Assembly: GCA_013359255.1 (NCBI GenBank)
Contig: JABWCF010000009.1
Coordinates: 1-64,000 of the forward strand
Source: Flavobacteriales bacterium
GTDB taxonomy: Bacteria > Bacteroidota > Bacteroidia > Flavobacteriales_E > Vicingaceae
Length of the DNA: 64,000 bases
Reading direction: 5' to 3'
Each line of letters opens with the position of its first letter. Within the stretch, counting starts at the first letter, position 1. The position numbers and the translations under genes were made by a program. This document shows, piece by piece, positions 30,683-39,996 of this stretch. The notes below the pieces were generated by a model that worked only from the letters and a program-made list of their open reading frames with translations, was not told the DNA's origin and did not search any database.

Positions 30683-31842
30683 GCTCTTATTTTTAAGGTT
30701 TGTTGTATAATCTTTGCTTTACTTTCTAAGTTGATAATATCATTGTCAATTATAGTAACATGTCCCATTTTACGAAAAGGACGTGTTTCATTCTTGCCAT
30801 ACAGATGAATATTTGCTCCTTCTATTTTAAGGCACTCCTGTAAACCATCATATACCGGTAGTCCGCTAAATCCCTGTTCTCCTAAAAGGTTAAGCATTAT
30901 GGAAGAGGAAATTAACTTTGTACTTCCTAAAGGCAGTCCAAGTATTGCACGCAATTGTTGCTCGTATTGAGATGTATGTGCAGCTTCAATTGTTTGGTGT
31001 CCACTATTATGCGGACGAGGTGCAACTTCGTTAATGTATATTTTATTGTTTTTATCAAGAAACATTTCAACGGCCAAAATTCCAGTGATATCAAAAGCAG
31101 AAATTACGGCTATAGCAAGGTCGCATGCATCTTTGGCAATTTCGGGAGCTATGGGTGCGGGGCTGATTAAATACTCAACGAGATTGGCGATGGGATTAAA
31201 AACCATTTCAACCGGCTGGTAAGTCATAATTTCTCCAAGTTTATTCCTAGCAACTATAACTGAAATTTCCTTTTGTATATCAATAAGTTCTTCTACTATA
31301 CTTTCACCATCGAGTAAATGAATTAAATCTTCATTTCTTTTTATCACCGATACACCTTTGCCATCATACCCAGCTCTGCATAATTTCTGAACAAATGGAA
31401 GTTTTTGAATCCCACCTTCAATGGCTTTGATAATGCTAATTTTGTCCGTATATAATGTATAATGAGGTGAAGGAAAATCGTACTTATCGTAAAAGCTTTT
31501 TTGAAGTCCTTTGTCTTTTATGATTTGCAATTTACCGGGTTCAGGATAAATTTGTTTGCCTTCTTTTGCAAGTTGTATAAGAGCATCGGTATTAACATTT
31601 TCGATTTCTATAGTAAGGACATCGACCAATTTCCCGAATGAATAAACATCATCATAATTTTTGAAATCTCCCTTTATAAATGTGTTGCATACAGAAGATG
31701 CTGAGCAATCTTCTGATGGATCGAGAACGAATGTGTTCATACCCCACCTGCTTGCAGCAGTGATAAGCATTTTCCCAAGTTGACCTCCACCAAGTATTCC
31801 TATTTTTATTTCGGATAAATGTATTTGATTTAATGTATTCAT
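30679..31842 (-). CDS. purK: N5-carboxyaminoimidazole ribonucleotide synthase
   Basis: ATP-grasp enzyme joining aminoimidazole ribonucleotide with bicarbonate. 387 aa: N-terminal [69 protein letters not shown] and [16 protein letters not shown]. Partner of the adjacent purE. A receiver-domain protein lies 9 bp upstream. Together purK/purE form the bicarbonate-using step of purine synthesis, here separated from the rest of the pathway. Confidence 0.97.
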   Translation of the reverse strand: MNTLNQIHLSEIKIGILGGGQLGKMLITAASRWGMNTFVLDPSEDCSASSVCNTFIKGDFKNYDDVYSFGKLVDVLTIEIENVNTDALIQLAKEGKQIYPEPGKLQIIKDKGLQKSFYDKYDFPSPHYTLYTDKISIIKAIEGGIQKLPFVQKLCRAGYDGKGVSVIKRNEDLIHLLDGESIVEELIDIQKEISVIVARNKLGEIMTYQPVEMVFNPIANLVEYLISPAPIAPEIAKDACDLAIAVISAFDITGILAVEMFLDKNNKIYINEVAPRPHNSGHQTIEAAHTSQYEQQLRAILGLPLGSTKLISSSIMLNLLGEQGFSGLPVYDGLQECLKIEGANIHLYGKNETRPFRKMGHVTIIDNDIINLESKAKIIQQTLKIRA

Positions 31843-31851
31843 TCCTGGCCT

Positions 31852-32331
31852 CTATATAATTTGGTTCTTGAAATAGTCGTTAATAAGTTCAATAATAGTG
31901 TCGCTATTGACTGGTTTTTTGAAAATGCCAATGGCATTCTTTTGTCTTTCATTTATGATTTTTTCGTCAATTTTCGAAGTGATGTAAATTATTGGGAGTT
32001 TCTTTTTTCTGCATTGTTTTTTTAATTTTTCAAGTTCTTTTATGAATGATGTATCAGTATCTGCAATAACAAGGTTTGGCAAATTAGTTTTCTGGCGAGA
32101 AAGCGCTCGGAGAACAGTGCTTCGGAAAGGCACGTAGTCAAGAAAATTGATGTTCGGGAGAGCTTGTGCCCGATGAACCATAAAGCCATTGCTTTCCAAT
32201 TTTTTTTGAATGTCCATCCAAAGGATACCATCTTGTTCAAAAATTAAGATTCGTTTGCTATTATTTTTTACATGTTCCAATCCGAATGTTTTGGTTACGG
32301 AAAATATGTCATTCTTTTTTTCTGAAATCAA
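31852..32331 (-). CDS. receiver-domain (response-regulator-like) protein
   Basis: A 159-aa single receiver domain without output domain. After a 28-residue leader, KRILIFEQDGILWMDIQKKL replaces the usual acidic pair, PNLVIADTD holds the probable phospho-Asp, IIYITSKID supplies the Thr/Ser switch and IFKKPVNSDTI the conserved Lys-Pro. The weak acidic pocket suggests reduced or altered phosphorylation. The frame opens with a TTG (32331) overlapping the DUF2490 gene by 23 bp; no ATG occurs until residue 39, so the start is uncertain. No histidine kinase is nearby. Confidence 0.7.
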   Translation of the reverse strand: MISEKKNDIFSVTKTFGLEHVKNNSKRILIFEQDGILWMDIQKKLESNGFMVHRAQALPNINFLDYVPFRSTVLRALSRQKTNLPNLVIADTDTSFIKELEKLKKQCRKKKLPIIYITSKIDEKIINERQKNAIGIFKKPVNSDTIIELINDYFKNQII

Positions 32332-33025
32332 GGTTATAAAAAATTGCTGCCTGTAAATAGTGTTTTGTAATAGTGTTTACTGTTTGAGCAAGGTAGCCAA
32401 CTTGGATATTTGCGTTTGGTGAAAACTGGTATCCTATTGCTCCATATAATCGGTTTCTATCAAATGGTGTGGATGATAAATGAATAAATACTTCATCATA
32501 AAAACTCAAGAACAAGGTGTTTTTTTCCATTTCTTTTTTATTGAGAGGTACAGTAATTCTAAGTAAATATCTTATCCTGCTAAGGTATCTGTTATTGCTA
32601 TTTGACTGCATCCATCTTTGTTCAAGGCGATAGCGGTGTTCAAACAAACATCTACCTATATTGTTACGCATAAGAAACTGTTGCCAAATACGGTTTTCCG
32701 AAACCTGAACACCCGATAATTGTTCTTTATCAAAAACATAATTTCCAACATAAGCATATCCAATACTTGTAAAAGCAGAGTTGTTTATGTGATAATTAAT
32801 GCCACCACGCAAAAGCAGTTGTTCGGTGTTTGGAGTAATTTCAAAACTGCGGTATTGTGCTTCGGCATGAATACTCCATTTATCATGCAGGCGTGTTTGG
32901 TTGAAACACATCAACCAATTACCAGTTGTGCCTGATGGCGACTGAGAAAAAGCAGGAAGATTAATCAATAACAAAAGGTAAAACGCACTTCCTGTTTTCA
33001 ATAGATTTCTGTAGTTACAGCACAT
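32309..33025 (-). CDS. DUF2490 outer-membrane protein
   Basis: A 238-aa predicted outer-membrane barrel of the DUF2490 family. Signal peptide after the ATG at 33025 (KTGSAFYLLLLINLPAFSQ), then GTTGNWLMCFNQTRLHDKWSIHAEAQYR and alternating strands to LQAAIFYNLDFRKKE. An upstream in-frame TTG (33073) would bury the start deep in terC; ATG 33025 leaves an 11-bp overlap. Function of the family unknown; its presence between a TerC-like membrane protein and a receiver protein is common operon packing rather than a clue. Confidence 0.75.
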   Translation of the reverse strand: MCCNYRNLLKTGSAFYLLLLINLPAFSQSPSGTTGNWLMCFNQTRLHDKWSIHAEAQYRSFEITPNTEQLLLRGGINYHINNSAFTSIGYAYVGNYVFDKEQLSGVQVSENRIWQQFLMRNNIGRCLFEHRYRLEQRWMQSNSNNRYLSRIRYLLRITVPLNKKEMEKNTLFLSFYDEVFIHLSSTPFDRNRLYGAIGYQFSPNANIQVGYLAQTVNTITKHYLQAAIFYNLDFRKKE

Positions 33026-33773
33026 TTTTGGGCAATTTATCTTCTCCTTCTTTATAGTGTTCATGAATTGCAACCGGATTTTTATTTTTAAGTGCTCTCA
33101 TTTGAAACACACTTACCATCATTGAAAACGCCATCGAAAAATAAATATATCCCTTTGGAATTTCTATGCCAAAACCTTCACTTACCAATGCAAATCCAAT
33201 AAGCAATAAAAATGAAAGAGCCAGAATTTTAAATGATGGGTGCTTGTTTACAAAATTGCTAATTGGTTCTGCGGCTAGGAGCATTATTAGAACCGTAACT
33301 ATAATGGCTGCATACATTATCCAAATTTCCTTTACCATTCCTATTGCGGTAATAATACTATCAATTGAAAACACTAAATCCATTATTAATATCTGCAACA
33401 TAACCTGTGCAAACGTAGCCGCTTTTATATTTTTAGTTTGGTCTCCTTTTTCACCTTCCATTTTATGATGTATTTCGGTGGTGCTTTTATACAATAAAAA
33501 TAATCCGCCAACTATTAATATCAGATCTTTGATGGATATGCCTTGATTAAAAAGTATAAATAAATCTGCATTTAATTTCATTATCCACACCACACTTGCA
33601 AGCAACACTAATCGCAACACCATAGCCAGTATTAAGCCGTAAAACCTTGCCTTTTTTTGTTGGTTCTGAGGTAGTCTGTTGGCTAAAATGGATATGAAAA
33701 TCACATTGTCAATTCCGAGAACAACTTCTAAAGCTATCAGCGTTGTGAGTGAAATTATGATTTGATAATCCAT
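33015..33773 (-). CDS. TerC-family integral membrane protein
   Basis: A 252-aa protein with about seven transmembrane helices and the TerC/YkoY signatures IALEVVLGIDNVIFISILANRLP and LMDLVFSIDSIITAIG, two Asp-bearing helices of the family. TerC proteins are implicated in metal (Mn2+) export in the bacteria studied and were first found in tellurite resistance operons. It lies 12 bp after the carbonic anhydrase and overlaps DUF2490. A role in ion balance during bicarbonate uptake is a guess. Confidence 0.9.
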   Translation of the reverse strand: MDYQIIISLTTLIALEVVLGIDNVIFISILANRLPQNQQKKARFYGLILAMVLRLVLLASVVWIMKLNADLFILFNQGISIKDLILIVGGLFLLYKSTTEIHHKMEGEKGDQTKNIKAATFAQVMLQILIMDLVFSIDSIITAIGMVKEIWIMYAAIIVTVLIMLLAAEPISNFVNKHPSFKILALSFLLLIGFALVSEGFGIEIPKGYIYFSMAFSMMVSVFQMRALKNKNPVAIHEHYKEGEDKLPKNVL

Positions 33774-33785
33774 AGAAATTTATCT

Positions 33786-34445
33786 CTATTCATTTATCAA
33801 TGTTGAATTTATAATCATTGTTTCAGGATAAAACTCTACCTCTCCAGTAGTAATATTATGGCTACCTCCAACAATTCCAATAGCACCTGATTCAATCATT
33901 TCTTTTAAAATCGGGCTTCGTTCCATTATGGCTTTAACAGTTCTTTTTACATTGATAGTGGCCACTTTTTCTACAAATTCAGAATTGTTGGAGTTGCGAT
34001 TTTCTTTTGTTGTTATTTCATCATCAACGGCAGGTCGTATTTTAGTTAACAATGCTGTCAGGTTGCCCATTTCTACATGGTCGCAAGCACCTTTTACCGC
34101 ACCGCATTTTGTATGCCCCAACACAACAATGATTTTAGACCCTGCCACTTTACAGCCAAATTCCATACTACCCAAAATATCTTCATTGATAATGTTTCCT
34201 GCGATACGTACACTAAAAACATCACCAAGCCCTTGGTCAAAAATTAGTTCGGCAGAGGTTCTGCTGTCAATGCAACTAAGAATTACCGCAAAGGGGTGTT
34301 GTCCGTCTGATGTTTCATTTGCCTGTTGTAAAAGATTGCGGTTTACTTTAAGATTGTTTACAAATCTTTTATTGCCTTCTTTTAATAAATCTAATGCCAT
34401 AGCAGGTGTAATGGCCGTTTGCATTTCTTTGGTTAGTGTTTTCAT
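33786..34445 (-). CDS. beta-class carbonic anhydrase
   Basis: Interconverts CO2 and bicarbonate. 219 aa with the zinc ligands in CIDSRTS and HTKCGAV (Cys, His, Cys) and the catalytic Asp-Arg dyad in the first motif; also DVFSVRIAGNI and SMEFGCKVAGSKIIVVLGH. A predicted cytosolic enzyme without signal peptide (starts MKTLTKEMQTAITPAMALDLL). It follows the SulP transporter by 27 bp, a pairing often seen for bicarbonate uptake systems. Confidence 0.96.
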   Translation of the reverse strand: MKTLTKEMQTAITPAMALDLLKEGNKRFVNNLKVNRNLLQQANETSDGQHPFAVILSCIDSRTSAELIFDQGLGDVFSVRIAGNIINEDILGSMEFGCKVAGSKIIVVLGHTKCGAVKGACDHVEMGNLTALLTKIRPAVDDEITTKENRNSNNSEFVEKVATINVKRTVKAIMERSPILKEMIESGAIGIVGGSHNITTGEVEFYPETMIINSTLINE

Positions 34446-34472
34446 TTTTTTTGTTTTTTAATTGTTAGTAGA

Positions 34473-36020
34473 TTAAGCGGGATTTATAAAATTGATTTTC
34501 TCAACGGTGATGTTTTTTGTTTTGGCATTACTCTCATAATTAATTATCAGCTCTATTACATCATAATTAATTGATTTGGATTTTGAGCAGTCGATAATAA
34601 CTTTTGAGTTTTTAGGTATAGCATCCAAGGTTTGAATAACACTTGCTTTATTAAAAAATGAAACCTCTTCAGCTAAAACAAGATGATGCACCTCCTGTCC
34701 ATTTTCATTTGTTGTAATATCTTTCATGTGATGTGAATTACGATAACTATGACGTAAGGTGTAGAAGATGCCAAAAAGAACGCCTATAGTAATTCCTTTT
34801 AATAAGTCGGTGGTTAAAATAGACACGACCGTAGCTGTGAATGGTATAAACTGCTCCCAACCTAATTTATACATTTGTTTAAACAAAGCGGGTTTGGCTA
34901 ATTTGTAACCAACCATAAATAGAATGGCTGCTAAACTTGCCAATGGTATCATATTCAAAACACTTGCAATTGTAAGAGCGCTTATCAGTAAAAAAAATCC
35001 GTGCAAAATTGCCGACAGTTTTGTTTTACCACCAAATGCAATATTGGCTGAGCTACGAACAATAACCTGTGTAACAGGTAATCCACCAATTAAACCGGAA
35101 ATTACATTTCCTAAACCTTGCGCTTTTAATTCTCTATTTGTTGGCGTAATTCTTTTATCGGGATCCATTTTATCGGTAGCTTCTACACAAAGGAGCGTTT
35201 CTAAACTGGCTACAATAGCCAATACAATAGCTATCTTCCAAACCTCGAAATTTGATATTGCAGAAAAATCAGGGAAAGTAAATTGGCTAAAAAAACCTGA
35301 AATTGAGCTTGGTACTGGTATGGCTACTACTTGTTTTGCATTTAAACTAAAACCAAGTATTCCGTTTTGATATAAATTAAACATTACAATTCCCAAAACA
35401 ACAACTACAAGGGGACCGTTTATCATCCCAAATATTTTATGTTTTTTGGTTAATACGGTGTCCCAAAGTATCAGTATGGTTAATGAGATAGTTGCTATTA
35501 ATAATGCTCCGGGAGTTACAAAATGAAATGCTTTAAAAATTTCAGAAAATGTATTTTCTCCATCAGCTTGAATAAAGGAATCATCCCCAACTGCATCTTT
35601 GTCCCATCCTAATGCGTGAGGTATCTGTTTTAATATAATTAACAAACCTATACCAGTCAGCATACCTTTAATAACTGAAGAAGGAAAGAAAAAGGCTATA
35701 AAACCTGCTTTTGCATAACCCAATAAAAGTTGTATAATTCCTGCTAAAACAACCGCTGTTAAAAATGCTTCCCAAGAACCCCCAAGTGAGGCAATAGATG
35801 TTAAAACTATCACAGCTAACCCTGCTGCTGGACCACTCACCCCCAACGGAGAACCACTGGCAACACCTACTACAATACCTCCAATAATGCCTGCTATAAT
35901 ACCTGCAAATAGAGGTGCGCCAGATGCGAGGGCAATACCTAAGCATAATGGAACTGCAACAAAGAATACAACAATACTTGCAGGTAAATCGTTTTTTAAA
36001 TCTTTTAAAAGATGTTTCAT
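34473..36020 (-). CDS. SulP-family anion (probable bicarbonate) transporter
   Basis: A 515-aa SulP/SLC26 transporter with 12 or so hydrophobic helices: LPASIVVFFVAVPLCLGIALASG, VGVASGSPLGVSGPAAGLAVI, GLPVTQVIVRSSANIAFGGKT. The last 85 residues form a short STAS-like domain (VIIDCSKSKSINYDVIELI). SulP proteins carry sulfate, bicarbonate or other anions; being co-transcribed with a carbonic anhydrase, and followed by bicarbonate-using enzymes, argues for Na+- or H+-coupled bicarbonate uptake as in BicA. First gene of the operon, divergent from a TetR regulator. Confidence 0.9.
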   Translation of the reverse strand: MKHLLKDLKNDLPASIVVFFVAVPLCLGIALASGAPLFAGIIAGIIGGIVVGVASGSPLGVSGPAAGLAVIVLTSIASLGGSWEAFLTAVVLAGIIQLLLGYAKAGFIAFFFPSSVIKGMLTGIGLLIILKQIPHALGWDKDAVGDDSFIQADGENTFSEIFKAFHFVTPGALLIATISLTILILWDTVLTKKHKIFGMINGPLVVVVLGIVMFNLYQNGILGFSLNAKQVVAIPVPSSISGFFSQFTFPDFSAISNFEVWKIAIVLAIVASLETLLCVEATDKMDPDKRITPTNRELKAQGLGNVISGLIGGLPVTQVIVRSSANIAFGGKTKLSAILHGFFLLISALTIASVLNMIPLASLAAILFMVGYKLAKPALFKQMYKLGWEQFIPFTATVVSILTTDLLKGITIGVLFGIFYTLRHSYRNSHHMKDITTNENGQEVHHLVLAEEVSFFNKASVIQTLDAIPKNSKVIIDCSKSKSINYDVIELIINYESNAKTKNITVEKINFINPA

Positions 36021-36045
36021 AAGAGTGAGTTTTAAGATTATGCGA

Positions 36046-36107
36046 CAAATATAGTAATAATATTTTAATAGATAGTATTACTATTATTAAAAATATGTTT
36101 ACATTTG
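36046..36107. promoter_or_regulatory. divergent SulP/TetR promoter region with operator
   Basis: On the minus strand TATATTTG (36053-36046) is a -7 box for the SulP operon; on the plus strand TACATTTG (36100-36107) is one for tetR. Between them ATAGTATTACTAT (36072-36084) is a perfect palindrome around a central T, and TAGTAATA (36052-36059) repeats its arm TATTACTA (36076-36083) in inverted orientation. The arrangement fits a TetR dimer site controlling both directions. Confidence 0.5.
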
Positions 36108-36125
36108 TATTTAAACAATAAAAAA

Positions 36126-36800
36126 ATGGAACTATCCTTGAAAATAAAGATGAATGAAAAGCTGTTTCTTCGTAATCCTGAAGAAACGGAATTAGGCAGA
36201 AAAATTATAGAGTATAGTATTGTGCTTATTCACAAGATTGGATTTGAAGCATTTACTTTTAAAAAATTAGCGGAGGAAATAACAACCACAGAAGCAGGAA
36301 TTTACCGCTATTTTGAAAATAAACACCGCTTACTACTTTATATAGTGGATTGGTATTGGAGTTGGCAAGAATATCGTTTAATTTTTCATTGCAACAACAT
36401 AAAAAATCCGGAAGCAAAAATTAAAAAAGCTATACATCTATTATCTGCCCATGTTGAAGATGATATGACTACCGATCACATAAATGAAAAATTGCTTTAT
36501 GAAATAGTAATGTGTGAAGGCGCTAAATCATTTCTTACCAAACACGTTACAGAAGACAATAAGGCAAAGCTATTTAAGCCGTATAAAGATTTATGTGCAA
36601 AAATTGCAGGTTTTATAAAGGAATACAATCCGAAATATAAATACCCACATTCATTAGCATCCACCATTATAGAAATGGCTCATTCACAAAAATTTTATAT
36701 GCAGAATCTTCCATCACTGACTGATTTTGGAGGAGCGAAAGATGAAAAAAAAATGGTTTCCTTTCTTGAAGATTTGATTTTTTCGAGTATAAAGGTTTGA
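36126..36800 (+). CDS. TetR/AcrR-family regulator
   Basis: A 224-aa regulator. N-terminal helix-turn-helix: RKIIEYSIVLIHKIGFEAFTF then KKLAEEITTTEAGIYRYFENKHRLLLYI; the C-terminal ligand domain is helical with Trp/Tyr-rich start (VDWYWSWQEYR) and unknown effector. ATG 36126 is used; the earlier TTG (36105) falls in the -7 box. Divergent position to SulP/carbonic anhydrase and the intervening palindrome suggest that it represses or activates that operon and itself. Confidence 0.88.
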   Translation: MELSLKIKMNEKLFLRNPEETELGRKIIEYSIVLIHKIGFEAFTFKKLAEEITTTEAGIYRYFENKHRLLLYIVDWYWSWQEYRLIFHCNNIKNPEAKIKKAIHLLSAHVEDDMTTDHINEKLLYEIVMCEGAKSFLTKHVTEDNKAKLFKPYKDLCAKIAGFIKEYNPKYKYPHSLASTIIEMAHSQKFYMQNLPSLTDFGGAKDEKKMVSFLEDLIFSSIKV

Positions 36801-36993
36801 AAATCTAAAAAAAATATTGGCTATTTAAAATGCCCTTTTGACGAATATCATAGAAGTCGGTTAAAAACGGGGATATTTTTGTTGGAACTTGGGGGCATCG
36901 GCATTTGCTTTGATGTTACCTGATTATACTATTTATATTAATGAAATAATACAACAGAAATCTAAAAAGATAACCTTATAATAAAAAAATATC

Positions 36994-37245
36994 ATGACAG
37001 AATTTGACGACCGTATAGAAGGCGAAATCAAAACGCACGAAAAAGAAATGATGAGAAAAGCAGTCATCCAAAAATATGGCAGCAAAGATTTGATTGAGCG
37101 CATTCATTATGTAAGGTCAACGTATGAGAAAGACCATTGGTCTGAGAAAGAAATGTTTGAAAAGCTTATCGAGCTTGGGCTGAATGGAACAGACAGCCTG
37201 AATGACGTTAAGGAGGCATTCAATAATCCCTCTTATTCAAAATAA
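36994..37245 (+). CDS. small charged protein, unknown
   Basis: An 83-aa acidic/basic mixed, helix-rich protein (EIKTHEKEMMRKAVIQKYG; WSEKEMFEKLIELGLNG) without recognised domain or export signal. It opens the plus-strand stress island, 107 bp before the TerB-like gene. The 193 bp upstream (36801-36993) contain no gene; I see no consensus promoter there that I would defend. Confidence 0.55.
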   Translation: MTEFDDRIEGEIKTHEKEMMRKAVIQKYGSKDLIERIHYVRSTYEKDHWSEKEMFEKLIELGLNGTDSLNDVKEAFNNPSYSK

Positions 37246-37352
37246 AATGTAATTAAGGACAAATATAAAAAACTGATTTATGTCAGATCTTCCATTGACA
37301 TCGATCATTTGTTAGTAACTGGTATAGGAATTTCTTTGTAAAAAACAAAAAA

Positions 37353-37778
37353 ATGGAAACACAAGTAAACGTAAAAAGCAAAGGATTGAATTACAAACAA
37401 TTCTATAAAGAATTTGGTCATTTATTGTATGCAATAGCCAGTTCAGACGGTAAAGTTCACAAAAAGGAAGTGAATGCACTGCGCGAATTTGTATTAAAGG
37501 AGCTTGCTCCATTTGAACCGACCTCAGATTCATCGGGAATGAATCAGGCATTTTATACTCAGTTTGAGTTTGAAGATTTGGCCGATAAACACATTTCTGC
37601 ATCTGAGGTATTTATGTCTTTTGTGCAGTATCTGAAAAATAATGCACCGCTCATTAACGAACAATTAAAAAGTTCAATTATAAAAGCTGTGGAAAAGGTT
37701 GCCCATGCGTTCAAAAAAACAAATAAGCTGGAGCAGGAAATGGTAGATAAGCTAAAAGAAGAAATTGCAGTATTGTAA
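37353..37778 (+). CDS. TerB-like helical protein
   Basis: A 141-aa helical protein with similarity in pattern to the TerB/DjlA-N fold: YKEFGHLLYAIASSDGKVHKKEVNALREFV, where the acidic metal-binding loop D-G-K-V-x-x-x-E is characteristic. It lies 15 bp before the first universal stress gene, so it belongs to the stress island. Function unknown; TerB-like domains bind metals and sit in stress-associated operons. Confidence 0.6.
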   Translation: METQVNVKSKGLNYKQFYKEFGHLLYAIASSDGKVHKKEVNALREFVLKELAPFEPTSDSSGMNQAFYTQFEFEDLADKHISASEVFMSFVQYLKNNAPLINEQLKSSIIKAVEKVAHAFKKTNKLEQEMVDKLKEEIAVL

Positions 37779-37793
37779 ATATAAATTCAAAAA

Positions 37794-38651
37794 ATGAACT
37801 TTATTGTACCAACTGATTTTTCAACCAATGCCAAAAATGCTGCTCAATATGCTGCCGCTTTGGCACAAGCAACAAATTCCGGTATTCGGTTATTGTATAT
37901 TGTAAGCCCTCCGCTTATTGGCTCTGATAAGCGTAACTTTTCATATAAGAAAAAGGTTACTGATGCAATCAAGGAAGCGGAAATAAAATTGGAAGAGTTA
38001 TGTAGGGAAATAAAAATAAAGTACACCAATATAAAATGTGATTACATTGTAAGAGTGGCTGAGACTGTAGATGGAATTATTGCTGCGGCAGTTGGTAACA
38101 AAGCGGATTTCATTATTATGGGTACACGGGGTGCGGGGCTAATAAAAAAAACCTTTTGGGGAAGCAATACAGCAACCGTAATTGAAAATTCTTCGCTGCC
38201 AGTACTAGCGATACCGGAAAGAGCGCCCTTTTTACCCCCCAATAAAATTGTGTTTGCCACTAATTTTCATGATAGTGATTTGAAGGATATAAAACAACTC
38301 TCAGCAATTGCTTCCGCATTCTGTGCTGATATAATTGTCGTTCATGTCGTTGAAAATAACGAGAGAATAGAATCGGAATTTTCCATGATAGAATATTTCT
38401 CAGGGCTTGTCGGGAAAGCAACAGCTTATCCAAAAATTTCTTATCGTGTTTTTAGAAATGAAAACACAGAAAAAGGAATTGAATTGTTTATTGATTCGGT
38501 TGGAGCGGATCTGCTTGCTTTATCAACAAGAGACAGAAATCCTTTTGAAAAGCTCTTTAACAAGAGTATTACAAAAGAGCTTTCTTTTCACAGTAAAATA
38601 CCATTGCTTGCATTCAGGGTGCAGGAAACGAACGGAGATTCTGATTTTTAA
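37794..38651 (+). CDS. double-domain universal stress protein (1 of 5)
   Basis: A 285-aa protein with two UspA domains. Domain 1 (1-145) opens NFIVPTDFSTNAKNAAQYA and keeps the ATP-binding motif G-x2-G-x9-G-S-N (GTRGAGLIKKTFWGSNTATVI..LPVLAIP split). Domain 2 opens IVFATNFHDSDLKDIKQLS but replaces the ATP motif with RNPFEKLFNKSITKELSF..IPLLAF. Cytosolic; role in stress survival or dormancy inferred from the family. First Usp of the island. Confidence 0.9.
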   Translation: MNFIVPTDFSTNAKNAAQYAAALAQATNSGIRLLYIVSPPLIGSDKRNFSYKKKVTDAIKEAEIKLEELCREIKIKYTNIKCDYIVRVAETVDGIIAAAVGNKADFIIMGTRGAGLIKKTFWGSNTATVIENSSLPVLAIPERAPFLPPNKIVFATNFHDSDLKDIKQLSAIASAFCADIIVVHVVENNERIESEFSMIEYFSGLVGKATAYPKISYRVFRNENTEKGIELFIDSVGADLLALSTRDRNPFEKLFNKSITKELSFHSKIPLLAFRVQETNGDSDF

Positions 38652-38684
38652 AACCAAATTAGTGATCACTTCAATACAAAAAGT

Positions 38685-39119
38685 ATGATAGAAATCAATA
38701 ATGAAAATATTTTAGTATTTACGCTCCGTGTGATACTTGGCTTGCTTTTCTTTTTTCAAGGATATGATAAAGTATTTAAAGTTAAAATTCCTGGTGTAAT
38801 AGCATTTTTTAGAAGCGAATTAGGCAACATCAAAGTTCCCGATTCCGTTCTGAAGCTTTCAACCTATTATACCTCGTATGTTGAGTTTTTATGTGGAGCC
38901 TTACTCGTAGCAGGGTTGTTCACTAAATACGCCTTATATCTGCTGGGGCTTGATCTTATTCTTGTAGTTGGGGCATTCAGTTTGATTAAGCCAATGTGGG
39001 ATATGCAGCTTCTGTTTCCAAGATTAATGCTGTTAAGCATTTTGCTTTACCTGCCCGAAGAATGGAATATGATTTCAGCAGACTATATATTAAATTATTT
39101 TTTCCATATATACCAATAA
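38685..39119 (+). CDS. DoxX-family membrane protein
   Basis: A 144-aa, four-helix membrane protein of the DoxX type (LRVILGLLFFFQGYDKVFK; YYTSYVEFLCGALLVAGLFTKYALYLLGLDLIL). DoxX-like proteins occur in quinone/thiosulfate oxidoreductases and in oxidative-stress membrane complexes, but many have no known activity. It lies 4 bp before the second Usp gene. Confidence 0.8.
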   Translation: MIEINNENILVFTLRVILGLLFFFQGYDKVFKVKIPGVIAFFRSELGNIKVPDSVLKLSTYYTSYVEFLCGALLVAGLFTKYALYLLGLDLILVVGAFSLIKPMWDMQLLFPRLMLLSILLYLPEEWNMISADYILNYFFHIYQ

Positions 39120-39123
39120 TAAC

Positions 39124-39978
39124 ATGAGAACAATTCTTGTACCAACCGACTTTTCCGAATGCTCTGCTGATGCAGTAAAGTATGCCATCCATTTTGCTGA
39201 AAAAACCGGAAGAAAATTGTTATTTTTTCATTCCACCTTTTTGCTCATCCCTACCAGGAGTTCCAATGTAGCATACTTAAATGCAGTGAAGTCCGATAAA
39301 GAAGCAAAATTGAAAACTTTGTCCGGATTCATAGAAAAAATTTATCGTTCGCTTAATATTAAAAGAGATGAAAAGAACACAAAATTTCTCGTCAAACGCG
39401 GACACTCAGTTATAGAAAGTATTAACGAAATTATCGATGAACAATTTATTGACTTAATAATCATTGGGACACATGGAGCCACCGGCTTTAGGAAAGTTTT
39501 TGTTGGAAGCAACACAGCAAACGTAATTGAACAATCCTATTGCCCGGTTCTTGCCATTCCGCATAAATATAAGTTCGTGGGCATTAAAACAATTGCTTAT
39601 GCTTCCTCCGATTTGGATAACCTAAACAAGGAATTGAAGAAAATTATTCCGGTAGCGCAAAAATTGGAGGCTTCGCTTGAAATATTTCATATTACGGCTG
39701 GTGTTGAATCTTTGGTTAAAAAGGATGAAAAATATAATTCAGAGATATTTATGAAATCACTCTCCCGCCATTTTAAATTTTATAACATGAGTTTATATGT
39801 GATCGATGGCGGAAAGAGTATTTTATCCCAAGCGATAGAAAATTTTGTAAAACACAACAAGCCCGATATACTTGTCATGCTGACACAAAAGAGAGGTTTC
39901 TTCGAAAAGATATTTAATACAAGTCAAACGAAAGAAATCTCTTATAAATTGAGTGTTCCTCTTATGGCAATAAAATAA
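39124..39978 (+). CDS. double-domain universal stress protein (2 of 5)
   Basis: A 284-aa double Usp. Domain 1: RTILVPTDFSECSADAVKYA and nucleotide-binding GTHGATGFRKVFVGSNTANV, PVLAIPHKY. Domain 2: IAYASSDLDNLNKELKKI, without the glycine motif, ending GFFEKIFNTSQTKEISYK and VPLMAIK. Paralogue of the genes at 37794, 40428, 41274 and 42971. Confidence 0.9.
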   Translation: MRTILVPTDFSECSADAVKYAIHFAEKTGRKLLFFHSTFLLIPTRSSNVAYLNAVKSDKEAKLKTLSGFIEKIYRSLNIKRDEKNTKFLVKRGHSVIESINEIIDEQFIDLIIIGTHGATGFRKVFVGSNTANVIEQSYCPVLAIPHKYKFVGIKTIAYASSDLDNLNKELKKIIPVAQKLEASLEIFHITAGVESLVKKDEKYNSEIFMKSLSRHFKFYNMSLYVIDGGKSILSQAIENFVKHNKPDILVMLTQKRGFFEKIFNTSQTKEISYKLSVPLMAIK

Positions 39979-39996
39979 ACCCTAAAACAATATATA

